The position numbers and the translations under genes are program-made. Shown piece by piece: positions 1-8,094 of a stretch of 64,000 nucleotides of DNA. Each line of letters starts with the position of its first letter. Positions within the stretch are counted from its first letter, which is position 1. The notes below the pieces were generated by a model. That model had not been told where the DNA came from. It worked only from the letters and a program-made list of their open reading frames with translations, and did no database searches. The DNA lies in the NCBI RefSeq assembly GCF_003345355.1, contig NZ_QQNB01000002.1, positions 992,001 through 1,056,000 of the forward strand. The letters are read 5' to 3'. This DNA comes from Sphingomonas aracearum. GTDB lineage: Bacteria; Pseudomonadota; Alphaproteobacteria; Sphingomonadales; Sphingomonadaceae.

Positions 1-740
1 TGGGCGTGGTGCGCAACGCCTGGGACGACCGGCTGGAGGCGGGCGAGGATCCGGCGCTGATCCGCAGCCAGCTCGGCACCCTGCCGCTCTATTGCAAGCC
101 GGGCACCTGCTACGCCTATCAGAACATCGCCTATGACGCCTCGTCGGAGATCGTGCGGCGCGTGACCGGCGGCAGCTATGCGGATGCCGCCCACCGGCTG
201 CTGTTCGGACCGCTGGGCATGTCCAGCGCCACGATCGGCCGCCAGGGCCTGGAAACCGCGCCGAGCTGGGCGCGGCCGCACCATCCGGGCAAGCACGAGA
301 TCCACAACAACGACATCTATTACAACATTCCGGCGGCCGGCGGCGTGAACTCGTCGATCAAGGACCTCACCCGCTGGATGCTGGCGCAGATGGGCGGCGC
401 GCCTACCGTTCTGTCCCCTGCCGTGCTGGAGGAACTGCACCGCCCGCGCGTGTCGACGCCGCCGCACGGCGCGCGTGGGGCGATGGATCGCGCGCTGACC
501 AATGCGCACTACGGCCTGGGCTGGCGCAGCTTCGATTATGCCGGGCACCATCTGGTCGGCCATCGCGGCTCCGTCGACGGTTACGGCTCGCTGATCCTGT
601 TCGATCCACAGGACCGCAGCGGCATCGTGATGCTGTGGAACGACACGCGGCAGACGCCGTCACGGCTGCAGCTGGAATTCTTCGACATGCTCTACGGCCT
701 GCCGCCGATCGACTGGCTGGACCTCAAGCCGCGCAAGTGA
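1..740 (+). CDS. Serine hydrolase, beta-lactamase/PBP family (5' end outside window)
   Basis: C-terminal part of a class C beta-lactamase-like serine hydrolase. The reading frame is open from the first bases, so the start and the SxxK nucleophile motif lie upstream. Visible family signs are a YxN-type motif (YQN inside CYAYQNIAYD, near the left edge), the GPLGMSSATIG turn that follows it in this family, a GGVNSSIKDLTRWM segment, and an HRG triad (GHRGSVDGYG) standing for the KTG/HTG motif near the C-terminus. Such proteins are usually periplasmic peptidases or esterases; a true beta-lactamase is not shown. It ends 5 bp before a hairpin terminator shared with the convergent small gene. The family call is safe, the substrate is unknown. 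Confidence 0.85.
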   Translation, partial: GVVRNAWDDRLEAGEDPALIRSQLGTLPLYCKPGTCYAYQNIAYDASSEIVRRVTGGSYADAAHRLLFGPLGMSSATIGRQGLETAPSWARPHHPGKHEIHNNDIYYNIPAAGGVNSSIKDLTRWMLAQMGGAPTVLSPAVLEELHRPRVSTPPHGARGAMDRALTNAHYGLGWRSFDYAGHHLVGHRGSVDGYGSLILFDPQDRSGIVMLWNDTRQTPSRLQLEFFDMLYGLPPIDWLDLKPRK

Positions 741-745
741 CCCTC

Positions 746-780
746 GGCGGGCGGGAGAAACCGCCCGCCCCGCTTTGGCT
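746..780. terminator. Bidirectional hairpin terminator
   Basis: A perfect 9-bp stem, GGCGGGCGG / CCGCCCGCC, with a 6-nt GAGAAA loop lies between two convergent genes. On the plus strand it is followed by CCGCTTTGG, a poor T-run, so efficiency is uncertain. Confidence 0.6.
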
Positions 781-788
781 GATCCGGT

Positions 789-1100
789 TCAGCAGTCCGC
801 CGTCGTCCCGAAGGCGAGCGCATCCGCCGGTCCGACTTCCTGCTCGCCGGCGAACAGATGATCGAGACGGTCCTTGATCTCCGAACGGTAGCGCTCGCAC
901 GAGATCGCGCGCGGCGCGGCCAGCGAGACGTCGGCGGCGATGGCGCCCTTGATCCGCTCCAGCGCCGCGTCGTTCAGGACGCCGGCCCGTTGAAGTTCGA
1001 TGCACAGCTGGACGAAGCCCACTGCCGTCGCCTGCGCCCGCAGGCCGACGTTCATCACGTCGAAATGCAGCTTCTTCTGCTTTTCGTAGGTCGAGGTCAT
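789..1100 (-). CDS. Conserved-looking small protein of unknown function
   Basis: A 103-residue soluble protein that I do not recognise. The start is the ATG preceded by AGGAGAG eight bases upstream (MTSTYEKQKK); the frame stays open further upstream, but that stretch lacks a comparable ribosome site. The sequence is rich in charged and small residues, has no signal peptide or membrane segment, and reads as mostly helical, with two cysteines mid-protein (FVQLCIELQ, AISCERY) and one at the very end. It lies downstream of the efflux outer-membrane gene on the same strand but is read toward the serine hydrolase, so it may be the last gene of that transcript or stand alone. No function is proposed. 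Confidence 0.6.
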   Translation of the reverse strand: MTSTYEKQKKLHFDVMNVGLRAQATAVGFVQLCIELQRAGVLNDAALERIKGAIAADVSLAAPRAISCERYRSEIKDRLDHLFAGEQEVGPADALAFGTTADC

Positions 1101-1158
1101 GCAACTCTCCTTTGGTCGACCGCGGCGGGGTATTCCCCGCTCGCCGCCTACCATGGGC

Positions 1159-2703
1159 TCAATTGAGGCCGCCGCCAAGAGAACGATAGAGTTCCACGAG
1201 GTTGCTGGCCTGGGTCAGCCGGGTCGTCACGAGCTGCTGCTGCGCCGCATAGGCGGTGCGTTGCGCGTCCAGCGTGGTGAAGAAGGAGTCCACCCCGGCC
1301 CGGAACCGCGCTTCCGAAAGCCGGGCGGCGACCTGGGCGGCGTTCGCGCGCTGCGACTGCGCGCCGACCTGTTCGCCGATACGCCCGCGCTGCGCCAGCG
1401 CATCGGCTACCTCCCGGAACGCGACCTGGATCGACCGCTCATAGGTGGCGAGCGCCACCTGCTGCGAGGCCCTGGCATAGGCGAGGTTGCCCGACCGACG
1501 CCCGCCATCGAAGATCGGCAGGCCGATGGAGGGGCTCGCCTGATAGGTGAAGCTGCCGTCGCCGAAGAGCCCGGACAAGGCCGTGCTGAGCGTTCCCACC
1601 AGCCCGGTCAGCGAGATGGTCGGGAAGAACGCGGCCCGCGCCGCGCCGATATTGGCGTTCTGCGCGATCAGCTGATGCTCGGCCTGCAACACGTCCGGCC
1701 GGCGCAGCAGCACGTCCGATGACAGGTTCGCCGGCAGCGCGTCGCGCGTGACCGCTTCGGTGCCGAAGCCCGCCGGCAGAAGGTCGGCCGTGACCGTGGT
1801 GCCGGCGAGCAGGTTCAGCGCGTTCTGGTCCTGCGCGACGCGGGTTTCCAGCGCCGCGATGTCGCTGCGCGCCGCCTGGAGATTGGTTTCGGCCTGGCGC
1901 ACTTCCAGTTCGGAGCCGACGCCGATGCGGAACTGCTCGCTGGTCAGCCGGAACGTCTCCTGGAACGCGCCCAGCGTCTGGCGCGACAGGCGCAGCTGCT
2001 CCTGGTCCGACGCCATGGTCAGCCAGGCGGTGGCGATCTCGGCGATGAGGCTGACGCGAACGGACCGCTGTGCCTCCTCGCTGGCGAACACCTGCTCCTG
2101 TGCGACGCGCGTGAGGTTGCGGATGCGCCCGAACAGGTCGACCTCATAGGCGGAGATGCCCGCGTTCAGCGAATAGATCTCCAGATCGCCCGATCCGGTC
2201 AACGCACCGGCCGCGGTGGTCGTGCCGGTTCCGGCGCCCGTCCCCGTGCCGGCTCCGGTCCCGGTTCCGGTGCCCGTGCCCGTGCCTGTACCGGCTCCGG
2301 TGCCCGTGCCGGCCCCCGCCCCCGCCCCGGCGCCGGCGCCGGCCACGCCCGCGCCGATGTTGTTGGTGTAGGTCGCGCTGCCGCTCACCGTCGCCGTGGG
2401 CAGCAACGCCGCCCGCTGGGTGCGCAACTGCGCCCGCGCCTGGAGCACGTTGCCGGCCGCCACCCGCAGGTCGCGGTTGTTGGCCAGGCCCGTTTCGATC
2501 ACCTGGCGCAGCTGGGGATTGAGGAAGAAGTCCCGCCAGCCGATCGCGGTCACGTCCGGGGCATCGGTCGCGGCGCGCGGATAGGTGCCGCCTTCCGGCA
2601 GCGCGACCGGCACGGCGCCCTGCGGCCGCGCATATTTGGGGGCGAGGTTACACCCGGCGAGCATCGTCGCGCCCGCCAGCAGCGCCAGGATCGGCTTGGT
2701 CAT
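1159..2703 (-). CDS. RND efflux outer-membrane channel lipoprotein (OprM/TolC-like)
   Basis: Outer-membrane factor that completes a tripartite RND pump. It has 514 residues from ATG. A lipoprotein signal ends in LAGC (Cys18), followed by the NodT/OprM pattern: an N-terminal helix pair, then two repeats rich in long helices ending in motifs such as LLRRPDVLQAEHQL and ASPSIGLPIFDGGRRSG. Residues about 117-166, where the first outer-membrane strand/loop is expected, are an almost pure Gly-Thr/Ala dipeptide tract that homologues normally lack. The gene starts 5 bp after the RND transporter stop, so the adaptor, pump and channel form one operon. Family and role are clear; the exported drugs cannot be read from sequence. 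Confidence 0.93.
   Translation of the reverse strand: MTKPILALLAGATMLAGCNLAPKYARPQGAVPVALPEGGTYPRAATDAPDVTAIGWRDFFLNPQLRQVIETGLANNRDLRVAAGNVLQARAQLRTQRAALLPTATVSGSATYTNNIGAGVAGAGAGAGAGAGTGTGAGTGTGTGTGTGTGAGTGTGAGTGTTTAAGALTGSGDLEIYSLNAGISAYEVDLFGRIRNLTRVAQEQVFASEEAQRSVRVSLIAEIATAWLTMASDQEQLRLSRQTLGAFQETFRLTSEQFRIGVGSELEVRQAETNLQAARSDIAALETRVAQDQNALNLLAGTTVTADLLPAGFGTEAVTRDALPANLSSDVLLRRPDVLQAEHQLIAQNANIGAARAAFFPTISLTGLVGTLSTALSGLFGDGSFTYQASPSIGLPIFDGGRRSGNLAYARASQQVALATYERSIQVAFREVADALAQRGRIGEQVGAQSQRANAAQVAARLSEARFRAGVDSFFTTLDAQRTAYAAQQQLVTTRLTQASNLVELYRSLGGGLN
2206..2355 (-). repeat. Low-complexity Gly-Thr/Ala dipeptide-coding tract inside the outer-membrane channel gene
   Basis: About 150 bp of short GC-rich units (GGCACC/GGCGCC-like) encode alternating Gly with Thr or Ala. 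It sits in frame in the efflux channel, at the position of an extracellular loop or the start of a barrel strand. Short-unit repeats like this can change length by slippage without breaking the frame when units are 6 bp. Confidence 0.85.
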
Positions 2704-2708
2704 CGTAT

Positions 2709-5700
2709 TCAGGCCCCTTGCGGCGCGGTGCCGCGATCGGAGGGTGTGTGGCCGGCATCGGGCGCGGCATCCGTGGCGGCGCTCGGCCGGTCCTCGCGGC
2801 CGTGGCCGAACAATCGGCTCACGACCACGAAGAACATCGGCACGAAGAAGATCGCCAGCACCGTGGCCGAGAACATGCCGCCCACCACGGCGCGGCCGAT
2901 GGCGTTCTGGCCGCCGGCGCCGGCGCCGGTGGAGATCGCCAGCGGCATCACGCCGAAGATGAACGCCAGCGACGTCATCAGGATCGGACGGAGGCGCAAG
3001 CGTGCCGCCTCCACCGCCGCATCGAAGGCGTTCATGCCGGCTCGCACGCGTTCTTCCGCGAACTCGACGATAAGGATCGCGTTCTTCGCCGACACGCCGA
3101 TCGTGGTGATGAGGCCCACCTGCAGGTAGATGTCGTTGTTCAGCCCGGTGAGCCACGCCGCCAGCACCGCACCCAGCACGCCGAGCGGCACCACCAGCAG
3201 CACTGCGATCGGCACCGACCAGCTTTCGTACAGCGCGGCAAGGCAGAGGAACACGATCAACAGCGACAAACCGTACAGCGCGGGCGCCTGGCCGCCGGAC
3301 AGCCGTTCCTCGAACGACAGGCCGGTCCATTCCAGCGAGGTGCCCGGCGGCAGCTTGCCCTGCATCTCCTCCATCGCCTGCATCGCCGCACCCGTGCTCA
3401 GGCCTTCGCCCGGCGCGCCCTGCAGCTGCATGGCGGGTCGCCCGTTATACCGGGTCAGCACCGTTGGCGACTGCTTCCACGACAGGGTGGAGAAGGCGCT
3501 GAACGGCGCCATCTGCCCGCCGCTGCTGCGGACATAGAAGTCACTGACGTCCTGCGGCGACTGACGATAGGGCTCGTCGGCCTGGATGTAGACGCGCTTG
3601 GTGCGGCCGCGATCCAGGAAGTCGTTCACATAGGCGCCGCCCCAGGCGGTGGAGATGGCGCTGTTGATCGAGCTGATATCCAGCCCCAGCGCACCCGCCT
3701 TGTCCTGGTCGATATCGACGTTGAGCTGCGGCGCATCCTCCAGGCTGAGCGGACGGACCTGCGCCACGCGCTTGTCGCCCATGGCCATGCCCATCAGCTG
3801 GTTGCGGGCGGCCAGCAGCCCGCCGTGGCCGAGATTGCCCGTATCCACCAGCCACATGTCGAAACCGGTCGCGTTGCCCAGTTCCTGCACGGCCGGCGGC
3901 ACCAGCGCGAAGATGCTGGCATCCTTGTACTGCGAGAACACGCCCATCGCCCGGCCGACCAGGGCCGGTGCACGGTTCTCGGCGCCGCTGCGCTCCTCCC
4001 AGTCCTTCAGCTTGACGAAGGCCATGCCCGCGCTTTGCCCCTGGCCGGCAAAGGAGAAGCCGCTGATCGTGAACACGCTGGCGACGTTGGCGGACTCATC
4101 CTTCAGGAAGTGATCCCGGACGACATCCAGGCCCTTCTGGGTGCGCCCCAGGGTGGCGCCCGGAGGGGCCTGCACCAGCGCGATCATCGTGCCCTGGTCT
4201 TCTTCCGGCAGGAAGCCGCTGGGCAGGCGCATGAACACAAAGCCCATGATGCCGACGATCAGGAGGTAGAGAAGCGCCGACCGCTTCCAGCTGCGGGCGG
4301 TGCGCTTGACGCCGCCCTCATACTTCTCGGTTCCGCGATCGAAGGTGGTGTTGAACCAGTGGAAGAAGCGCCCGAACAGGCCCTTGCCTTCCTGCTTCTT
4401 GGGATCATGCTCCTTCAGGATGGTGGCGCACAGCGCCGGGGTGAGGATCAGCGCGATCAGCACCGACAGCACCATGGACGACACGATGGTGATCGAGAAC
4501 TGGCGATAGATCACCCCGGTGGATCCACCGAAGAACGCCATCGGCAGAAACACCGCGGACAGGACCAGGCCGATGCCGATCAGCGCGCCGCTGATCTCGT
4601 CCATCGACTGGCGGGCCGCTTCTTTTGGCGTGAGGTGCTCGGTCTGGATGAGGCGCTCGACATTCTCCACCACCACGATCGCGTCGTCGACCAGCAGGCC
4701 GATCGCCAGCACCATGCCGAAGAGGGTGAGCGTGTTGATCGAATAGCCCAGCGCGGACATGACCGCGAAGGTGCCCAGCAGCACCACCGGCACCGCGATG
4801 GTCGGGATGATCGTCGCCCGCCAGTTCTGCAGGAACAGGAACATGACAAGGAAGACGAGCACCACCGCTTCGATCAGCGTGTGCACCACCTGCTCGACCG
4901 ACAGGCGGACGAACGGGGTGGAGTCGTACGGGTAAACGACCTTCACGTCGGACGGAAAGCCCTTGGCGATCCGCTCGATCTCCGCCTTCACCGCATCCAC
5001 GGTGTCCAGCGCGTTGGCGCCAGTGGCCAGGCGCACGCCGAAGCCGGACGCCGGATGGCCGTTAAACTGCGTGTCGAAGCCGTAGATCTCGGCGCCCAGC
5101 GCCACCCGCGCCACGTCGCGCAGGCGCACCACCGCACCGCCCTGAACCGAGCGCAGGCGGATGTTGCCGAACTGCTCCGGCGTCTGGAGACGCGTCTGCA
5201 CCGAAACGGTGGCGTTCAGCTCCTGCTCCTTGGGCGCGGGCAGCTGGCCGATCTGGCCGGCCGAAACCTGCGCGTTCTGCGCCTGCACGGCGGCCGTCAC
5301 GTCCTCGACGGTGAGGTTGTAGCTGCGCAGCTTCAGCGGATCGACCCAGATGCGCATGGCATATTGCGTGCCGAACACCTGAAGTTCGCCCACGCCGTTC
5401 ACGCGGCTGACCGGATCCTGCACCTGCGCCACGATATAATCGGACAGGTCGTTGGCGGTGTGGCTGTTGTCGGCGGAATAGATGGCGGCGACCAGAAGGA
5501 AGCTCGCAGCGGACTTGGCGACGGTGACGCCCTGGCGCTGCACTTCCTGCGGGAGAAGCGAGGTGGCCGCCTGCAGCTTGTTCTGCACCTGCACCTGCGC
5601 GATGTCAGGATTGGTGCCCTGTTCGAAGGTAAGCGTGATCGTCACCCGGCCCGCCGACGAGGACGAGGCCGAGAAATAGCGCAGGTTGTCGATGCCCTTG

Positions 5701-5906
5701 AGCTGTTGCTCGATGATCTGGGTTGTCGTGCGTTCCAGCGTCTCGGCATCGGCACCCGGATAGGTGGCGTTGATCGTGACGGTGGGCGGCGCGATCGCCG
5801 GGAACTGCGAGATCGGCAGGCTGCGGATGGCGATGGCACCCGCCAGCATCAGCACGATGGCGATGACCCAGGCGAAGATCGGCCGGTCGATAAAGTAACG
5901 TGACAT
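2709..5906 (-). CDS. RND multidrug efflux transporter, inner-membrane pump (AcrB/MexB-type, HAE1)
   Basis: Proton-driven inner-membrane pump of a tripartite exporter. At 1065 residues it is the usual length for hydrophobe/amphiphile exporters of the AcrB group. It starts with the canonical [17 protein letters not shown] first helix. The transmembrane-4 motif [16 protein letters not shown] carries the Asp-Asp proton relay pair, and periplasmic porter loops are present on both halves. The C-terminal half shows the matching helix set ([16 protein letters not shown], then the [13 protein letters not shown] helix). It lies 6 bp after the adaptor and 5 bp before the channel, a classic adaptor-pump-channel order. 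A TetR repressor is divergent from the operon. Substrate range is not predictable. Confidence 0.96.
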   Translation of the reverse strand: MSRYFIDRPIFAWVIAIVLMLAGAIAIRSLPISQFPAIAPPTVTINATYPGADAETLERTTTQIIEQQLKGIDNLRYFSASSSSAGRVTITLTFEQGTNPDIAQVQVQNKLQAATSLLPQEVQRQGVTVAKSAASFLLVAAIYSADNSHTANDLSDYIVAQVQDPVSRVNGVGELQVFGTQYAMRIWVDPLKLRSYNLTVEDVTAAVQAQNAQVSAGQIGQLPAPKEQELNATVSVQTRLQTPEQFGNIRLRSVQGGAVVRLRDVARVALGAEIYGFDTQFNGHPASGFGVRLATGANALDTVDAVKAEIERIAKGFPSDVKVVYPYDSTPFVRLSVEQVVHTLIEAVVLVFLVMFLFLQNWRATIIPTIAVPVVLLGTFAVMSALGYSINTLTLFGMVLAIGLLVDDAIVVVENVERLIQTEHLTPKEAARQSMDEISGALIGIGLVLSAVFLPMAFFGGSTGVIYRQFSITIVSSMVLSVLIALILTPALCATILKEHDPKKQEGKGLFGRFFHWFNTTFDRGTEKYEGGVKRTARSWKRSALLYLLIVGIMGFVFMRLPSGFLPEEDQGTMIALVQAPPGATLGRTQKGLDVVRDHFLKDESANVASVFTISGFSFAGQGQSAGMAFVKLKDWEERSGAENRAPALVGRAMGVFSQYKDASIFALVPPAVQELGNATGFDMWLVDTGNLGHGGLLAARNQLMGMAMGDKRVAQVRPLSLEDAPQLNVDIDQDKAGALGLDISSINSAISTAWGGAYVNDFLDRGRTKRVYIQADEPYRQSPQDVSDFYVRSSGGQMAPFSAFSTLSWKQSPTVLTRYNGRPAMQLQGAPGEGLSTGAAMQAMEEMQGKLPPGTSLEWTGLSFEERLSGGQAPALYGLSLLIVFLCLAALYESWSVPIAVLLVVPLGVLGAVLAAWLTGLNNDIYLQVGLITTIGVSAKNAILIVEFAEERVRAGMNAFDAAVEAARLRLRPILMTSLAFIFGVMPLAISTGAGAGGQNAIGRAVVGGMFSATVLAIFFVPMFFVVVSRLFGHGREDRPSAATDAAPDAGHTPSDRGTAPQGA

Positions 5907-5912
5907 GGGGGT

Positions 5913-7172
5913 TTACTTCGCCTGTGCCGGAGACTGGGCCTGACCCTGGGCCTGACCCTGGGCCTGACCCTGAGCCTGACCTTGTGCCTGCCCCTGCGAA
6001 GCCTGGCCCTGCGCCGGGGCGCCGCCGCCCTGCTGCGCGCCCTCGCGCACCGGCACGGCCTTGACCGGCGCACCCGGGCGCAGGTTCTGCGCGCCTTCGA
6101 TCACGACCTTCTCGCCCGGCTTGAGCCCGGCGGTGACCAGCCAGCTCTGCCCCACCATGCGCGGCGCGGTCAGCTGACGCATCTGGAGCTTGCCGTCATT
6201 GCCGACCACCATGGTCGTCGGATTGCCCTTTTCATCACGCGAAACGGCGCGGCCGGGCACCAGCAGTCCGTTCTGCTTCGTGCCCTCGACCAGTTCGGCA
6301 CGCACGTACATGCCCGGCAGCAGCAGGCCGCGGCGGTTGGGGAACACCACGCGGATCACCTGGCTGCCCGTGGTCGGATCAACCGTCACGTCGGTGAACT
6401 TCAGCTGGCCTTCCTCGGGATAGGTGCTGCCGTCCTCCAGCTTCAGGCGCACCCGCGCCGCGCCGCCACCGCGCGACAGGTCGCCGGCCAGCACCTGCTG
6501 GCGCAGGCGCAGCACGTCGGCGCTGGACTGCTGGATGTCGACATAGATCGGATCGAGCCGCTGGATGGTGGTCAGCGCCTCGGTCTGCGCGGCCGTCACC
6601 AATGCACCGGTCGTGAAGGTCGATCGGCCGATGCGGCCCGAAATGGGGGCGCGGATGGTCGTGCGGGCAAGGTCGATCTGTGCGGACCGCAGCGCCGCCT
6701 GCTGCGCTGCGACGTCGGCACGCGCCTGCTGCGCGCCGGTGGTCGCGTTTTCCGCTTCCTGCCGCGAGATCGCGTTGATGCGGACCAGCTCGCCATAGCG
6801 GCGCGCCAGAGCGGACGTGGAGGCGATCGACGCACGCGCCCGGGCCAGCGCCGCACGCGCGCTGGCCACCTGCGCCTGGTAGGGAGAAGGATCGATGCGG
6901 TAGAGCGGCTGGCCCGCGCGCACCAGATCGCCTTCCGCGAACAAGCGGGCAAGAACGATGCCGTTCACCTGCGGGCGCACTTCGGACGTTTCATAGGCGC
7001 TGGTGCGGCCCGGCAACTCGTTGCTGAGCGTCACCGGCTCCTCGCGCACGGTGACCACGCCCACCTGCGGCGGTCCGGCGGCCGCCTGCTGCTGCTGCTG
7101 CTGCTGGGCGTCCTTGCCCCCGCAGCCTCCGACGATCAGCGCCAATCCGAAGGCCACTGCGATCTTATTCAT
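5913..7172 (-). CDS. RND efflux periplasmic adaptor (AcrA/MexA-type membrane fusion protein)
   Basis: First gene of the efflux operon, 419 residues. The N-terminus is a lipoprotein-like signal (LIVGGC) followed by seven consecutive Gln. Then come the barrel-sandwich/lipoyl half (GIVLARLFAEGDLVRAGQPLY), a helical hairpin rich in Ala/Arg, the second lipoyl half (RAPISGRIGRSTFTTGALV), a beta-barrel and a membrane-proximal domain. It bridges the inner-membrane pump and the outer-membrane channel. The last about 30 residues are a tandem Gln-Gly-Gln-Ala repeat not needed in known adaptors. Promoter and operator must lie in the 78 bp to the TetR gene. Confidence 0.95.
   Translation of the reverse strand: MNKIAVAFGLALIVGGCGGKDAQQQQQQQAAAGPPQVGVVTVREEPVTLSNELPGRTSAYETSEVRPQVNGIVLARLFAEGDLVRAGQPLYRIDPSPYQAQVASARAALARARASIASTSALARRYGELVRINAISRQEAENATTGAQQARADVAAQQAALRSAQIDLARTTIRAPISGRIGRSTFTTGALVTAAQTEALTTIQRLDPIYVDIQQSSADVLRLRQQVLAGDLSRGGGAARVRLKLEDGSTYPEEGQLKFTDVTVDPTTGSQVIRVVFPNRRGLLLPGMYVRAELVEGTKQNGLLVPGRAVSRDEKGNPTTMVVGNDGKLQMRQLTAPRMVGQSWLVTAGLKPGEKVVIEGAQNLRPGAPVKAVPVREGAQQGGGAPAQGQASQGQAQGQAQGQAQGQAQGQAQSPAQAK
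5936..5997 (-). repeat. 12-bp tandem repeat encoding QGQA units at the adaptor C-terminus
   Basis: The unit GGGCCTGACCCT repeats back to back about three times exactly, then decays over two more copies. On the coding strand this gives Gln-Gly-Gln-Ala units near the end of the adaptor. In-frame expansion or loss would only alter tail length. Confidence 0.85.
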
Positions 7173-7196
7173 GCCACCATCCGGTAAACAGGTATT

Positions 7197-7216
7197 GTGA
7201 GTGATCGCTCACTCAC
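7197..7216. promoter_or_regulatory. Perfect inverted-repeat operator, probable TetR binding site
   Basis: GTGAGTGA-TCGC-TCACTCAC is a perfect 8-bp inverted repeat with a 4-bp centre, in the gap between the divergent efflux adaptor and the TetR-family gene. Size and position match TetR/AcrR operators, which usually control the adjacent pump operon and the regulator itself. The binding protein is inferred from adjacency. Confidence 0.75.
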
Positions 7217-7250
7217 ATAGGTGGCGGGCTTATATGGAGAGGCTGCCGCC

Positions 7251-7883
7251 ATGGCAACCCGAACTGGGAAGAAGGAAGAAATGGCCGAAGACGCCGAGCC
7301 GACGCGGGCCTATCTGCGGCGCGAGCACCTGCTGGCGACCGCCCGCTCGTTGTTCGTCGATCAGGGTTTTCACCAGACCGGCATGGCGCAGATCGCGGCC
7401 GCCTCGGGCATCAAGGTGGGCCAGATCTACCGTGATTTCAGCAACAAGGAGGACATCATCGCCGCGATCTGCGAGCGGGACGTCACCGCCTGGCTGGAGG
7501 AGGATCGGCTGCGCGCGGCGATGGAGGCGAAGGATCTCGCCGCCGTTCGGGACTGGATGGATCGGTTCGTCTTCAGCGACGACAGCGCCGAGGAATGCCG
7601 GTTGATGAGCGAGATCGTCGCGGAAGCCGGCCGCAACCAGCGAATCGCCGATCTCAACCGGTGCATCGACGTGCGGATTCGCGAAAGCCTCTCCGCCGCG
7701 CTTGCCGCGGTCACGTCCGACCGCGAGTGCTCGGAAGAACAGGATGCGCTGATGAACTTCATCCTGGCGCTGGGCATCGGCATCACCATGCGACGCGCGC
7801 TTGATCCCGGCCGCAAGTACGACCCGATGTTCCGCTACGTATCCAAGATCATCGACGAGCGGATCAGCGCGCTGGCCGAATGA
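7251..7883 (+). CDS. TetR/AcrR-family transcriptional repressor of the efflux operon
   Basis: A 210-residue regulator with an N-terminal helix-turn-helix typical of TetR proteins: ARSLFVDQGFHQTGMAQIAAASGIKVGQIYRDFSNKEDI, with the Tyr-x-x-Phe end of the recognition helix. The C-terminal two thirds are a helical ligand-binding/dimer region without recognisable specificity. The start chosen is the ATG with GGAGAGG eight bases upstream; a second ATG 30 bp later also has a purine-rich leader and is possible. It is divergent from the RND pump with a perfect inverted repeat between them, so local repression relieved by a pump substrate is the natural reading. Confidence 0.9.
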   Translation: MATRTGKKEEMAEDAEPTRAYLRREHLLATARSLFVDQGFHQTGMAQIAAASGIKVGQIYRDFSNKEDIIAAICERDVTAWLEEDRLRAAMEAKDLAAVRDWMDRFVFSDDSAEECRLMSEIVAEAGRNQRIADLNRCIDVRIRESLSAALAAVTSDRECSEEQDALMNFILALGIGITMRRALDPGRKYDPMFRYVSKIIDERISALAE

Positions 7884-8094
7884 CCCGGGCAGGAGACGGG
7901 TCGGCGCCCTCAGCCTCGCGGGCCCTTCCCGAGCGCGGTGGCATGGTAGGACATCGCCCCGCCACGAAAGCATGCCTCAGCCGGGCCGGAGAGTCATCGG
8001 CTGCCCGTCACTCCTGCGGACAGCGGACCAAGGCTCTTGCTGATTACCCCGTCCTCACGGCCGATCGGCGCGGTGCGCGGCCTGCATCACGGTT

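Noticed and set aside
2718..5903. A 1061-codon open frame antisense to the RND pump
   Set aside because: His/Arg/Gln-rich nonsense composition, exactly mirrors the pump gene, no motif; a product of high GC on the opposite strand.
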